Shown: piece after piece, positions 7,695 through 16,933 of the stretch
How the letters are laid out: each line of letters opens with the position of its first letter
Numbering within the stretch: the first letter of the stretch is position 1
Assembly (NCBI GenBank): GCA_964489695.1
Contig: CAZAZP010000010.1
Location: 1 to 33,675 of the forward strand
Direction of reading: 5' to 3'
DNA from: CAYUXU01 sp964489695
GTDB lineage: Bacteria; Bacillota_I; Bacilli_A; Erysipelotrichales; Erysipelotrichaceae
Length of the DNA stretch: 33,675 nt
Made by a program: the position numbers and the translations under genes
The notes under the pieces: model-generated
What the model saw: the letters and a program-made list of their open reading frames with translations, nothing else
Told to the model about the DNA's origin: nothing
Database searches by the model: none

Positions 7695-9836
7695 ATGCAG
7701 TTAATCGATGTTTTAATAGATTTAGGTAGTTCCCAATTAGCTTCAAGTTTTACTTATCAAGCCGATTTTCCCGTTCAACGTGGTGAGCGAATTTTAGTAC
7801 CGTTTGCTTCTCGAGCTGTTATTGGGATTGTTAATCATGTGCTTACTGAAACTGAATGTCAAGCAGTTTTAACAGCTAATTTTGAAATAAAAAAGGCGTT
7901 ACAACCAGTAACCAGTGTTTTCCCTTTATCCCAAGAACAATTTGAATTAGCTGAATATTTAGCCGCGACTAATATTTCCCCGGTAATAAGTAATTTAGCT
8001 TTGATGGTACCAAACTTATTACAACTGAAAGCTCCAGCAGTCCAGTGGCCCAAGTATTATCAAGTTAAAGCGGAACCAATAAACTTAACCAGCAAACAAC
8101 AAGCAGCTTATCAATATTTACTAGCTAATGGACCTACTTTACAAAGCGAATTCCGTAAGTTATACGCTAATCAAGTTAAACCATTAATTAATAAAGCCGC
8201 GATTGAGTTAATTGAAAAACCGCTGCCAACCCAACCAACAGCTAGTGTCCCTTTAAAATTAACGGCTGAGCAAACACAAGCTTATCAAGAAATTCAAGCG
8301 GCTCAGTTGAAACCAGTTTTATTACATGGGGTAACTGGGAGTGGAAAAACGGAATTATACTTACAATTAGCGCAAGCGGTGCTAGAAACTGATCGTCAAG
8401 GGTTAATTTTAGTGCCGGAAATATCGCTGACTCCCGCCATGATTGAACGGGTTGAAACTCGTTTTCCTAATCAAGTTGCGATTTATCATTCGGGCTTATC
8501 AGCGCAAAAACGGCTCCAACAATATTCATTAGTTGCACAGGGCCAAGTTAAATTAGTCGTGGGGACGCGCAGTGCGGTATTTTTACCTTTTCAACAGTTA
8601 GGTTTAATTGTTTTAGATGAAGAACATGATTACAGTTATAAACAAAGCGAAGCGCCACGTTATCATTGTCGGGACGTTGTTTTATGGCGAGCTCGCTATC
8701 ACCAAGCCCAAGTAGTATTAGGCAGTGCCACGCCATCTTTTGAAAGTTATGCGCGCGCCTTAAAAGGAGTTTTTCAGCTAGTGGTTTTAACTAACCGCAT
8801 TAACCACAGTTTCCCCCAAGTTAAGCTGATTGATACTAAACGGGCTTTAGCCAGTGGCGAGCATCCTTTATTCACTCAAGAGTTACTTAAGGCTATCAAA
8901 CACCGTCTAGCAAATAAAGAACAAGTCTTATTATTCTTAAACCGACGGGGTCATACGCCAATTTTACGGTGTCAGGTTTGCCAACAAGTGGTGATGTGTC
9001 AAGATTGCGATGTAGCAATGACTTATCACCAAGATGAACAACAGCTAGTCTGTCATTTTTGTGGAAAAACTCAACCGATTCCGCATCATTGTCCGACTTG
9101 TGGTCAAACAGGCTTAACTTATTATGGCTATGGGACCCAAAAGGCGGTAGAAGAACTAACTAAATTTTTTCCAAGTGCAAAAATTGTTCGAATGGATCGG
9201 GATAGTGTCGCGAAAAAAGGTAGTCATCAAGCGGTGTTAGATGAATTTCAAGCGCATGGAGATATTTTAATTGGCACCCAAATGATTGCGAAAGGGTTAG
9301 ATTATCCCCGGATTACCTTAGTTGGGATTTTAAATGGGGATGCTTATTTAATCAAAGATGACTTCCGCAGTATTGAGACAACCTTTGCATTATTAATGCA
9401 AGCTAGTGGCCGGAGTGGACGAGGTAGTTTGGCTGGTGAAGTATATCTCCAAGCTTATAATCCGCTGCACTACGCCTTAAAACTTGCCCAAAGACAAGAT
9501 TATGACCGCTTCTTTCATTATGAAATGCAGTTTCGTAAACTAGGGGCTTATCCGCCTTATACCTACTTAATCGCAATTACACTACTTTCCACTAATGAGG
9601 CGGCTTTAAATGAAGTCAGTGAGCAAGTGGGCCAAGCATTAAAACAATTGAGTTGGCGTATCTTAGGGCCAAGCCAATTACCGCGGCTTAAAAAACAATA
9701 TCGAACTCGTTTAACTATAAAGGGCCAACAACTGGCTTTAATGATTGAGCAAGTTCGTGCAGCTTACCCTGGTTGGGTCAAGCTGAATCATCAAGTTTCA
9801 TTAAAAGTGGATGTTAATCCATTAACCTGGGGGTAA
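7695..9836 (+). CDS. priA: Primosomal protein N' (PriA), replication-restart helicase
   Basis: A 3'-to-5' DNA helicase that recognises forked DNA and reloads the replisome. 713 residues, slightly below the usual 730-800. The N-terminal 3'-binding domain covers about residues 1-100. Helicase motifs: GVTGSGKTELYLQLA (Walker A, near 215), LIVLDEEHDYSYKQSEAPRYHCRD (DEAH-type box), LGSATPSFESY. Zinc-binding insertion with CQVCQQVVMCQDC and CHFCGKTQPIPHHCPTCG (eight Cys). C-terminal helicase motifs ILIGTQMIAKGLDYPRITLVGILNGD and LLMQASGRSGRG. First gene of the tightly packed operon; the next start codon, rsmB, is two bases after its stop. Start supported by AAGGGG. Confidence 0.97.
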   Translation: MQLIDVLIDLGSSQLASSFTYQADFPVQRGERILVPFASRAVIGIVNHVLTETECQAVLTANFEIKKALQPVTSVFPLSQEQFELAEYLAATNISPVISNLALMVPNLLQLKAPAVQWPKYYQVKAEPINLTSKQQAAYQYLLANGPTLQSEFRKLYANQVKPLINKAAIELIEKPLPTQPTASVPLKLTAEQTQAYQEIQAAQLKPVLLHGVTGSGKTELYLQLAQAVLETDRQGLILVPEISLTPAMIERVETRFPNQVAIYHSGLSAQKRLQQYSLVAQGQVKLVVGTRSAVFLPFQQLGLIVLDEEHDYSYKQSEAPRYHCRDVVLWRARYHQAQVVLGSATPSFESYARALKGVFQLVVLTNRINHSFPQVKLIDTKRALASGEHPLFTQELLKAIKHRLANKEQVLLFLNRRGHTPILRCQVCQQVVMCQDCDVAMTYHQDEQQLVCHFCGKTQPIPHHCPTCGQTGLTYYGYGTQKAVEELTKFFPSAKIVRMDRDSVAKKGSHQAVLDEFQAHGDILIGTQMIAKGLDYPRITLVGILNGDAYLIKDDFRSIETTFALLMQASGRSGRGSLAGEVYLQAYNPLHYALKLAQRQDYDRFFHYEMQFRKLGAYPPYTYLIAITLLSTNEAALNEVSEQVGQALKQLSWRILGPSQLPRLKKQYRTRLTIKGQQLALMIEQVRAAYPGWVKLNHQVSLKVDVNPLTWG

Positions 9837-9838
9837 AT

Positions 9839-11134
9839 ATGATCGCTCGTGCTGTTGCTTTTAAGATTTTAAAACGGGTATTTTTCGATCAAGCGCATGC
9901 TAGTCTCTTATTAAGACAGTTACCGCCAGAATTATCAGGGCGTGATCAAGCACTCGTGAATACTTTGGTTTATGGGACCATCAAAAATCAACGTTACTTA
10001 CGCTATCAGTGGGAACATCTGGTTCAAACATTACCTGATCCAGCCGTATGTTTACTACTTGATTTAAGCTTATTTCAAGAGTTATTTTTAGCCAAGATTC
10101 CCAGCTATGCTTTAGTGAATGAAGCAATTGAATTAAGTAAAAAAGAGGCTGGTGGCCGCTATCGAAAACTAGTGACCGCTGTTTTACACCAAGCTATCCA
10201 ACAAGGGGAAAAAGTGCCCGCGCTGTTGGCTAACTTACAGCAAGCTTATCAGAATAAACAAGAAAAAATTGATTTAGCCTTAATTGAAACCTTAGCCTTA
10301 GTCACAAGCCATCCGCTTTGGTTAGTTCAACTGTGGCTGGCGCAACTGGGTTTTTTAAAAACTTATGACTTATGTTATTTTAATAATACAATTGCTTCTT
10401 TAGAGTTACGACTAAATCCTTTTAAAACTAGTTGGGAAAACTTAGCGAGTGATGAAAACTTTCAAAAAAATCCCGCAGCTAAATTTGCCTTATCTTATCA
10501 AGGGAATATTTTAGCGACAAATTATTTTAAACAACGCCAAGTGGTAATTCAAAGTGTGAGTAGCCAACAAGTAGTTGAAGCCTTTGACTTAGCACCGGAG
10601 CAACGCTATTTAGATTTATGTAGTGCTCCAGGCGGGAAAGCCTTACTACTAGCTAGTTTAGAACCTAAGCTTGCAGAAATCGTGGCAGTCGATATATATC
10701 CAGCGCGTGTCAAACTAATCCAGCAAGAAATGAAACGCCAAGGTATTACCAACATCAAAACCTTGGTGGCTGATGCAACTGAATTATCAGAAACTGAATT
10801 GGGTTTATTTGCTGGGGTATTACTAGATGCACCATGTAGTGGTTTGGGTGTCTTGCGTCATAAACCAGAAATTAAGTGGCGCTTAACGCCAACTGCTCTT
10901 GATGAATTGGAAATACTGCAAGCTCGCCTTTTAACAAAAGCTGCGCAATTTGTTGCACCAGGTGGCCAATTAGTTTATGCAACCTGTACCATTAACCAGA
11001 AAGAAAACGAACGTCAAATTAAAAGATTTTTAGCCGAACAGCCTAATTTCACCTTAGTATTTGAAAAAAACTTATTTCCACCGGTTGTGGCTTCTGATGG
11101 TTTTTATCTGGCGAAATTACTCCGTCAGAACTAA
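9839..11134 (+). CDS. rsmB: 16S rRNA (cytosine-967-C5)-methyltransferase RsmB (Sun)
   Basis: 431 residues. N-terminal NusB-like RNA-binding domain (about 1-140, including GRDQALVNTLVYGTIKNQRYL) and C-terminal SAM methyltransferase: SAM loop YLDLCSAPGGKALLLAS, motif IV DAPCSGLGVLRHKPEIKWR, and motif VI YATCTINQKENE with the nucleophilic Cys. It methylates C967 of 16S rRNA. GGGGG of the priA end serves as its ribosome binding site, so it is co-translated. def and fmt, which usually sit between priA and rsmB in Bacillota, are missing from this position. Confidence 0.95.
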   Translation: MIARAVAFKILKRVFFDQAHASLLLRQLPPELSGRDQALVNTLVYGTIKNQRYLRYQWEHLVQTLPDPAVCLLLDLSLFQELFLAKIPSYALVNEAIELSKKEAGGRYRKLVTAVLHQAIQQGEKVPALLANLQQAYQNKQEKIDLALIETLALVTSHPLWLVQLWLAQLGFLKTYDLCYFNNTIASLELRLNPFKTSWENLASDENFQKNPAAKFALSYQGNILATNYFKQRQVVIQSVSSQQVVEAFDLAPEQRYLDLCSAPGGKALLLASLEPKLAEIVAVDIYPARVKLIQQEMKRQGITNIKTLVADATELSETELGLFAGVLLDAPCSGLGVLRHKPEIKWRLTPTALDELEILQARLLTKAAQFVAPGGQLVYATCTINQKENERQIKRFLAEQPNFTLVFEKNLFPPVVASDGFYLAKLLRQN

Positions 11135-11138
11135 AATA

Positions 11139-11147
11139 TGCTAAAAT
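11139..11147 (+). promoter_or_regulatory. Extended -10 promoter giving a leaderless rlmN transcript
   Basis: TGCTAAAAT in the 19-base gap between rsmB and rlmN has the extended -10 form; the transcript would start at or next to the rlmN ATG (11154). The -10 core is the loop of a perfect 6-bp inverted repeat, ATATGC (11136-11141) / GCATAT (11150-11155). No Shine-Dalgarno sequence precedes rlmN. Confidence 0.5.
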
Positions 11148-11153
11148 AGGCAT

Positions 11154-12224
11154 ATGGAACAAATCAAACGAACCGTCTATGATTTTAATTTAATAGACTG
11201 GGAAACTTATTTTAAAGGTTTAAACGAAAAAGCTTATCGGGCCCGTCAAATGTTTACTTGGCTGTATCGCCAACAAGTAACTGACTTTACGAGTATGACC
11301 GATTTTAAGCAAGAATTACGTCAGCAATTAGCTAATGATTTTAGTTTTGAGATCTTGAAATTAAACCAAAAAGTTGTTAGTAATGATGATACAGTTAAGT
11401 ATATTTTTGAGTTAGCGGATGGAGCCCTAATTGAGACGGTTTTAATGCATTATGATTATGGCCAAACAGTCTGTGTGACGACTCAAGTTGGTTGTAATAT
11501 GGGTTGTAGCTTTTGTGCTAGTGGTCGCTTAAAGAAACAACGGAATTTAACCGTTGGTGAAATGGTGGCCCAAGTCTTAGTCTTAGATCAAGAGTTACGT
11601 CAAAGTGAAAAACGTGTCAGTAATATTGTTGTGATGGGCATTGGAGAGCCGTTTGATAACTATGATAACTTGATTAAGTTTTTAGCTATTATCAATCATG
11701 ATTTAGGTCTAGCGATTGGAGCGCGTCATATTACGGTTTCTACTTGTGGGATTGTACCAAGAATTTATGATTTCGCTGCGTTAAAGATTCAATATAACTT
11801 AGCTATTTCTTTGCATGCGCCACTTGATGCCATTCGCAATCAAATTATGCCGATTAATTTGCGTTATCCACTAGCTGAATTGAAGCAAGCTTTATTAGCT
11901 TATAGTGAGCAAAGTAATCGACGTATTACGTTAGAATATATTTTATTGAAAGATATCAATGATACCCCAGAGTGCGTACTTGCCTTAAAAGAGTTTATGG
12001 AAGGCTTAACTGCTTATCTGAATTTAATTCCTTATAATCGGGTGGCTGAAGCACCCTATCAACCAGTGGCGGTTAAAAAGGCCCGAGAATTCTATCATGC
12101 TTTAAAACAAGCAGGCATTCATTGTACGTTACGTACCAACCAAGGCGATGATATCGCGGCGGCCTGTGGTCAATTACGTGCTCAATTAGAAAAGGAGAGG
12201 TCAAGTGTATTACGGATTAAGTGA
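11154..12224 (+). CDS. rlmN: Dual-specificity RNA methyltransferase RlmN
   Basis: Radical-SAM enzyme that makes 2-methyladenosine at A2503 of 23S rRNA and A37 of some tRNAs. 356 residues, normal length. The 4Fe-4S/SAM motif is CNMGCSFC (CxxxCxxC, near residue 117); VVMGIGEPFDNYDN and TVSTCGIVPRI follow; the C-terminal catalytic Cys is in AAACGQL. The N-terminal HhH-like domain holds YRARQMFTWLYRQ. There is no recognisable ribosome binding site within 15 bases of the ATG, unlike nearly every neighbour, in line with the adjoining extended -10 and leaderless translation, or with re-initiation after rsmB. The 3' end overlaps stp by 20 bases. Confidence 0.97.
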   Translation: MEQIKRTVYDFNLIDWETYFKGLNEKAYRARQMFTWLYRQQVTDFTSMTDFKQELRQQLANDFSFEILKLNQKVVSNDDTVKYIFELADGALIETVLMHYDYGQTVCVTTQVGCNMGCSFCASGRLKKQRNLTVGEMVAQVLVLDQELRQSEKRVSNIVVMGIGEPFDNYDNLIKFLAIINHDLGLAIGARHITVSTCGIVPRIYDFAALKIQYNLAISLHAPLDAIRNQIMPINLRYPLAELKQALLAYSEQSNRRITLEYILLKDINDTPECVLALKEFMEGLTAYLNLIPYNRVAEAPYQPVAVKKAREFYHALKQAGIHCTLRTNQGDDIAAACGQLRAQLEKERSSVLRIK

Positions 12225-12969
12225 CATCGGCAAAATGCGCCAGGAAAACCAAGACAGTTTCGCTTCAATTACCAATAAAGCCAATGAATTATTACACATA
12301 GTTTGTGATGGTATCGCTGGTAGTCGTGGTGGAAAAATTGCTAGTCGTAGTGCTTTAGCCTATGTGGCGGAGAAGTTCGCTGCCTCGCCAGGTTTTAAAT
12401 CATTAGAAGCGGCTGAACTGTGGTTTGAAGATCTTTTAAAAGCAACTAATCAATATTTAATCAGTTTAACTTTAAACGCTAACAATTTGGCTGAAATGGG
12501 AACAACCTTAGTCGCAGCTTATTTGCATCCAACTGGTGGGTTAGTGATGAATATTGGTGATAGTCGAGCTAGTGTTTTTCAAGCTGGTGAATTAAAAGCT
12601 TTATCGGTCGATCATAACTTAGCCCAACAATTATTAGATCAAGGTAAAATCTCCCCCGAAGAGTTAGTCGCTCATCCACAACGACATGTTTTAACTAATG
12701 CGTTGGGGTCTAGTCAGAGTTTATGGGTTGATTTCTTTCGCGTACCAGCTGATACTGAACTTTTATTGCTTAGTACAGACGGTTTACATGATTATGTCTT
12801 GGTAACTGCCATCAGTGAAGTTTTAAGCCAAACTCACTTAACCTTAGCCACTAAAGTTGAAGAACTAGTTCAATTAGCGAATCAAGCTGGTGGGTTTGAT
12901 AATGTTACAGTGTTATTAATTGATTTAAAAAAACAGCGAGGATTACATGATGTTAGCGAAACGTTATAA
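12205..12969 (+). CDS. stp: PP2C-family Ser/Thr phosphatase (Stp/PrpC)
   Basis: 254-residue metal-dependent phosphatase that reverses PrkC phosphorylation. Motifs: GLSDIGKMRQENQDSF at the N-terminus, VCDGIAGSRGGKIAS with the metal-binding Asp, LAEMGTTLVAAYL, MNIGDSRASVF, LLLSTDGLHDYV and GGFDNVTVLLIDL. The DG motif of PP2C usually reads DGMGG; here it is DGIAGSRGG, still with Asp and Gly. The start codon is GTG at 12205, set by a strong AAAGGAGAGG at 12191-12200 inside rlmN. It overlaps the kinase gene by 20 bases, the classic stp-prkC arrangement. Confidence 0.95.
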   Translation: MYYGLSDIGKMRQENQDSFASITNKANELLHIVCDGIAGSRGGKIASRSALAYVAEKFAASPGFKSLEAAELWFEDLLKATNQYLISLTLNANNLAEMGTTLVAAYLHPTGGLVMNIGDSRASVFQAGELKALSVDHNLAQQLLDQGKISPEELVAHPQRHVLTNALGSSQSLWVDFFRVPADTELLLLSTDGLHDYVLVTAISEVLSQTHLTLATKVEELVQLANQAGGFDNVTVLLIDLKKQRGLHDVSETL

Positions 12970-14602
12970 AATTATTCGGTTAATTGGTCAAGGCGGGATG
13001 GCGGATGTTTATCTCGCAACTGACACAATTTTAGACCGCCAGGTAGCTTTAAAAATACTTCGAGGTGAATTGGCCAGTGACCCGGTCGCTTTATTAAGAT
13101 TTAAACGCGAAGCAGAAGCCATTAGCCAGCTCTCACACCAAAACATCGTTAAGATTTTTGATGTTGGTGAAGCGGATGGTAAGCAATTTATTGCGATGGA
13201 ATATGTCGAAGGCCAAACGTTAAAACAACTAATTATTAGCCGAGGTGCTTTATATAAAGAAGAAGCTGTTTCAATTATGAAACAATTAGCTGGTGGGGTG
13301 AGTGCTGCTAATGAAAAAGGGATTATTCATCGCGATTTAAAACCCCAAAATATTATTATCAAAGCTGATGGCGCCATTAAGATCACTGACTTTGGGATTG
13401 CTGCGACCCAAGATGCGGTCCAATTAACCCAACAAGATTCCGTGATGGGTAGCATCCATTATTTAGCCCCAGAAATTGCACGGGGTGAAGTAGTTAATGC
13501 ACAATCAGATATTTATTCTTTAGGAATTATATTTTATGAGTTACTAACGGGTGATGTGCCTTATCGGGGTAAAACGACAGTTGAAATTGCGATGATGCAT
13601 TTACGCGATGAGTTACCTAGTGTAAAAAAATTGAATCCTTCCTTACCACAAGCGGTTGAAAACATCGTGATTAAGGCCACTGCTAAAAATCGTGACTACC
13701 GTTATCTTAGTGCGAAAGAAATGTATCAAGATTTACTCACCGCTTTAGACCCCAAACGCGCTCAAGAACCCAAATTAGTGATCAAAGATAAAACTCCGCA
13801 TAGTGAAACTAAGTTATTAACAAAATTAGATGGTGGTTTTTTGGCTAATAAACGCCAACGGTTAATTGTGGGTTTAGGCGGTGGTACATTAGCTTTAATG
13901 TTATTATTCTTCTTATTCTCTATCTTAAGTAATAGTGGTAATGATCGTTTAGTGGTGATACCTAACGTAGCTAATTTATCAATCGCGGAAGCTACCCAAC
14001 AATTAGAACAAGCTGGGTTTACCGTTGATTTGAAGAAAAATGAAGTTATTACCGAAAATATTGAAAAAAATCTGGTGGTCCAAACAACCCCAGTCATTGG
14101 TGCAAAAATTGAACGGGGTTCAAAGATTGTTTTAACTATCTCTAAAGGTCAACTATTTGAGGTCGCAGACTATCGTGGTTGGAGATTAGAAACACTTAAA
14201 GCTATCTTAAGTAAAACTAATATTGATATTGTTGTGCAAAAGGAAATAAATAACCTAGAAGAACCAGGTACGATTTTAAGCCAAAGTGGTTTAGTTGTTG
14301 GGGATAAAATTGATCCAACCATCCGGAAAGAAATTATTGTTACGGTGGCTGAACCAGCGCATATTGTTTTACAACCGTCTTGGTTAGGTCGTAGTGTTTA
14401 TGAAATTGAACAACAATTAATGGATTCGGGGATTAAAGTAAAATTAGTCCTGTTAGATGAGGGGGCTTTAACCGATGAAGAACGGAATTTTGCTAAAGAA
14501 ACAGTAGTCCGGATGAATCCCGTGGCGGGCACTTTTTATGAACAAAAAACTGGTCAAGAAGTAACGTTATACTATCATCGTTTGGAGCCAAATGAGGAAT
14601 AA
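12950..14602 (+). CDS. prkC: PASTA-domain Ser/Thr protein kinase PrkC
   Basis: Membrane kinase that senses muropeptides or lipid II and phosphorylates cell-division, cell-wall and translation proteins. Cytoplasmic kinase domain about 8-270: GQGGMADVYLA, VALKIL (Lys), HRDLKPQN, DFGIA, activation segment GSIHYLAPEIARGE, SDIYSLGI. One transmembrane helix around 305-325 (LIVGLGGGTLALMLLFFLF). The extracellular part has three PASTA units (about 333-400, 401-468 and 469-545), the first starting VVIPNVANLSIAEATQQLEQAG. Two ATG codons are adjacent (12947 and 12950); 12950 gives better spacing from AGGA at 12939. Overlaps stp by 20 bases and lies three bases before rsgA. Confidence 0.97.
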   Translation: MLAKRYKIIRLIGQGGMADVYLATDTILDRQVALKILRGELASDPVALLRFKREAEAISQLSHQNIVKIFDVGEADGKQFIAMEYVEGQTLKQLIISRGALYKEEAVSIMKQLAGGVSAANEKGIIHRDLKPQNIIIKADGAIKITDFGIAATQDAVQLTQQDSVMGSIHYLAPEIARGEVVNAQSDIYSLGIIFYELLTGDVPYRGKTTVEIAMMHLRDELPSVKKLNPSLPQAVENIVIKATAKNRDYRYLSAKEMYQDLLTALDPKRAQEPKLVIKDKTPHSETKLLTKLDGGFLANKRQRLIVGLGGGTLALMLLFFLFSILSNSGNDRLVVIPNVANLSIAEATQQLEQAGFTVDLKKNEVITENIEKNLVVQTTPVIGAKIERGSKIVLTISKGQLFEVADYRGWRLETLKAILSKTNIDIVVQKEINNLEEPGTILSQSGLVVGDKIDPTIRKEIIVTVAEPAHIVLQPSWLGRSVYEIEQQLMDSGIKVKLVLLDEGALTDEERNFAKETVVRMNPVAGTFYEQKTGQEVTLYYHRLEPNEE

Positions 14603-14605
14603 GCG

Positions 14606-15472
14606 ATGAACGGTCGAATTATTCGCCTAATTTCGAATCAGTTTCGGGTGTTACTAGATGATGGAATGATTATTGACTGTTTGGCTGTTGGTCGCTTAAA
14701 ACTAGAAGGACGCTTAGTTTGTGGGGATTTTGTTTCGGTAATGTTATCAAGCGACCAGTATTTAATTACTAAACGGTTAAAAAGACATAACTATTTGGTT
14801 CGTCCTCCGATCGCTAATGTTGATCAAGTGTTAGTCGTTATGTCAGCTGTTCGTCCAGATTTCTCTGGTTATTTGGTTGATCAATTATTATTTTTAAGTG
14901 GCTTTCATGAAATTAAACCAGCTTTAATCATCACAAAGCTTGATTTAGTCGAACTAGCTGAAATTGAGCCAATCCTGAAGGATTATCGACAAGCAGGTTA
15001 TCCGGTCATTTTAGCTGGCAAGCATGATAGCTTAGCGCCGTTAATTGCCTTACTAGCGAATAAAGTTTCAGTTTTAACTGGTCAAAGTGGAGTTGGTAAA
15101 TCAACTCTGTTAAACCGACTTGATTCTTCGTTTAAGTTAGCGACACAAGATATCTCTGTGGCGTTAGGTCGCGGAAAACACACCACCCGACACGTCGAAT
15201 TACACCCGATTGAAACTGGTTGGGTAGCGGATACACCTGGCTTTTCTAAACTCGATTTTTCCTTGATGACACCCTTAGAATTAAAGAAAGCAGTCTTAGA
15301 TTTTGTGGATTATAATGATCAGTGCCGATTTAGAGATTGTTTACACGTTAATGAACCAGCTTGTGCGGTAAAAGAAGCTGTCAATCAAGGTCTGATTTCA
15401 GCCCAACGTTACCAAAGTTATTTAGCTGTTTTAGATTTAATTAATGAAAGTAGGATGAAGTTATATGGTTAA
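14606..15472 (+). CDS. rsgA: Ribosome small-subunit GTPase RsgA
   Basis: Circularly permuted GTPase that tests late 30S maturation. 288 residues, normal length. N-terminal OB fold about 1-70; G4 TKLD precedes G1 GQSGVGKSTLLN (about 163-174) and G3 DTPGF, the permuted order. ALGRGKHTTRHVELH is the switch region and the C-terminal zinc knuckle is CRFRDCLHVNEPAC. It follows prkC by three bases, with AGGAAT as ribosome site, and overlaps rpe by eight bases, the usual Bacillota order. Confidence 0.97.
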   Translation: MNGRIIRLISNQFRVLLDDGMIIDCLAVGRLKLEGRLVCGDFVSVMLSSDQYLITKRLKRHNYLVRPPIANVDQVLVVMSAVRPDFSGYLVDQLLFLSGFHEIKPALIITKLDLVELAEIEPILKDYRQAGYPVILAGKHDSLAPLIALLANKVSVLTGQSGVGKSTLLNRLDSSFKLATQDISVALGRGKHTTRHVELHPIETGWVADTPGFSKLDFSLMTPLELKKAVLDFVDYNDQCRFRDCLHVNEPACAVKEAVNQGLISAQRYQSYLAVLDLINESRMKLYG

Positions 15473-16112
15473 AATTGCCCCATCAGTTTTATCGTTAAAT
15501 TATGCGGAGTTTCCCACCCAATTAGCCACCTTAAATGCATCTGAAGCTAGTTGGCTACATTTTGATGTGATGGATGGTCATTTCGTACCAAATTTAACGT
15601 TTGGTCCGGATATCTTAAAACATTTTAAACAAAACTCAGCCTTATTAATGGATGTACATTTAATGGTAGATAATCCGCAAGTAGTCGCCCCTTGGTTTAT
15701 TAGTGCTGGCGCACAGGTTATCACTTTTCACATTGAAACGATGTCTGATACAGCTATGGCACTTGAATTTATTGAAACACTTAAGGCGGCTTCAGTCCAA
15801 GTTGGCATCTCTTTAAAACCAGCTACCCCGGTAACGGCCATTATCGATGTCTTACCTTATGTCGATGTGGTGTTAGTGATGTCAGTCGAGCCTGGTTTTG
15901 GCGGCCAAAGTTTCATGAATGAATCTTTAGAGAAAATTGAATATTTAGCTGAGTTAAAAGCAAAGCAGGGCTATCAATATGAAATTGAAGTTGATGGTGG
16001 TATCAACGCTGAAACTGCCAAGCTAGTTAAAGCCGCCGGCGCCACCGTTTTAGTGGCGGGGAGCTATATTTTTCAGGGTGATATCATGGCTAACATTAAC
16101 AGTCTTTTATGA
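15465..16112 (+). CDS. rpe: Ribulose-phosphate 3-epimerase
   Basis: Interconverts ribulose-5-P and xylulose-5-P in the pentose phosphate pathway. 215-residue TIM barrel: APSVLSLNYAEF, HFDVMDGHFVPNLTFGPD (metal-binding His and Asp), VHLMVDNP, VMSVEPGFGGQSF, EVDGGINAETA and VLVAGSYIFQ. Translationally coupled on both sides: eight bases overlap with rsgA, and the stop codon overlaps the thiN ATG in the sequence ATGA. Confidence 0.97.
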   Translation: MVKIAPSVLSLNYAEFPTQLATLNASEASWLHFDVMDGHFVPNLTFGPDILKHFKQNSALLMDVHLMVDNPQVVAPWFISAGAQVITFHIETMSDTAMALEFIETLKAASVQVGISLKPATPVTAIIDVLPYVDVVLVMSVEPGFGGQSFMNESLEKIEYLAELKAKQGYQYEIEVDGGINAETAKLVKAAGATVLVAGSYIFQGDIMANINSLL

Positions 16113-16705
16113 AAACCAAAGTTGTTTTAGCTGCAAGCCAATTTGATTATGAACCAGGTGATATTTTGGTTGGGGTTGAAACTGGTGCTTTAGCCATTAT
16201 TAACCAAGACTTGCCGTTAAGTTTGGCGCTCGGAGATTTTGATTCGGTTAGTGCTGCTGATTTTCAGCGGATTAAAGTCAAAGCTGAAAAGTTGATTCGT
16301 TTAAACCCAATTAAAGATGTCAGTGATAGCGAAGCAGTGGTAAAATACTTAGTTGAAAATAATTATCCTGAGATTTATCTTTATGGGGCATTAGGAAAGC
16401 GGTTTGATCATAGTTGGGTCAATTTCTTATTAGTTAGTAAATATGGTATTACGCTAATTGATAATTATAATAAGATTTTTGCTTTAAGCGCTGGTAAATA
16501 TCAAGTTTTTAAAGATAATTATCAGTATCTATCATTATTTACCTTAACTAAAGCTACCATCGCACTTGATCAGGTTAAATATCCCTTACCTCCCACGGAA
16601 CTAGATGTCTTTACTACTTATACCTTAAGTAATGAAATAATAAATGCTTCAGCTAAGATTGAAGTGCTAGCTGGCCAAGTTATGGTGATTTTAAGCCAAG
16701 ATTAA
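16109..16705 (+). CDS. thiN: Thiamine pyrophosphokinase
   Basis: Transfers pyrophosphate from ATP to thiamine, giving the cofactor TPP (used by transketolase, matching the pentose-phosphate neighbour rpe). 198 residues. Motifs: LALGDFDSVSAADF, KDVSDSEAVVKYL (Asp-rich substrate site) and YGALGKRFDHSWVNFLLV. The C-terminal thiamine-binding beta domain is less conserved, as is usual. Last gene of the priA-thiN operon; the terminator at 16785 lies 80 bases downstream. Confidence 0.93.
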   Translation: MKTKVVLAASQFDYEPGDILVGVETGALAIINQDLPLSLALGDFDSVSAADFQRIKVKAEKLIRLNPIKDVSDSEAVVKYLVENNYPEIYLYGALGKRFDHSWVNFLLVSKYGITLIDNYNKIFALSAGKYQVFKDNYQYLSLFTLTKATIALDQVKYPLPPTELDVFTTYTLSNEIINASAKIEVLAGQVMVILSQD

Positions 16706-16784
16706 AAAATATTTAATCAATACTTAGGCTGTTGTGTAACTATTAAAAAAGTTTGATGTTTAATCCTACTATCAATGATTGTTT

Positions 16785-16831
16785 AAGATACGCTTGTTTT
16801 TATTATAAAAACGTATCTTTTTTATTTTTTA
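16785..16831 (+). terminator. Terminator after thiN; left copy of the island-flanking repeat
   Basis: Stem AAGATACG (16785-16792) / CGTATCTT (16812-16819), with an inner GTTTTT / AAAAAC stem and a following T-rich tract. It is almost the same sequence, in the same orientation, as the terminator at 25065. The rest of 16706-16933 contains no convincing gene; only AT-rich sequence is seen between this stem and the aldolase stop codon. Confidence 0.8.
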
Positions 16832-16933
16832 AGATTCAGATAATCGTTCTCGTTACTTTTATTTAAAATAATTTTAAGCGAAGTTTATGATGACTTTGTT
16901 AAAGCAGTTGACACCGGCTTAAACTAGTAGTTT

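Noticed and set aside
13762..14097. Minus-strand open frame opposite the PrkC transmembrane/PASTA region
   Set aside because: Shadow of prkC; no start signal and no recognisable domain.
16820..16933. Possible small gene or RNA between the thiN terminator and the aldolase
   Set aside because: Only AT-rich sequence, no promoter-hairpin combination and no frame with a ribosome site; TAGTAGTTT-type palindromes here are too short to call.
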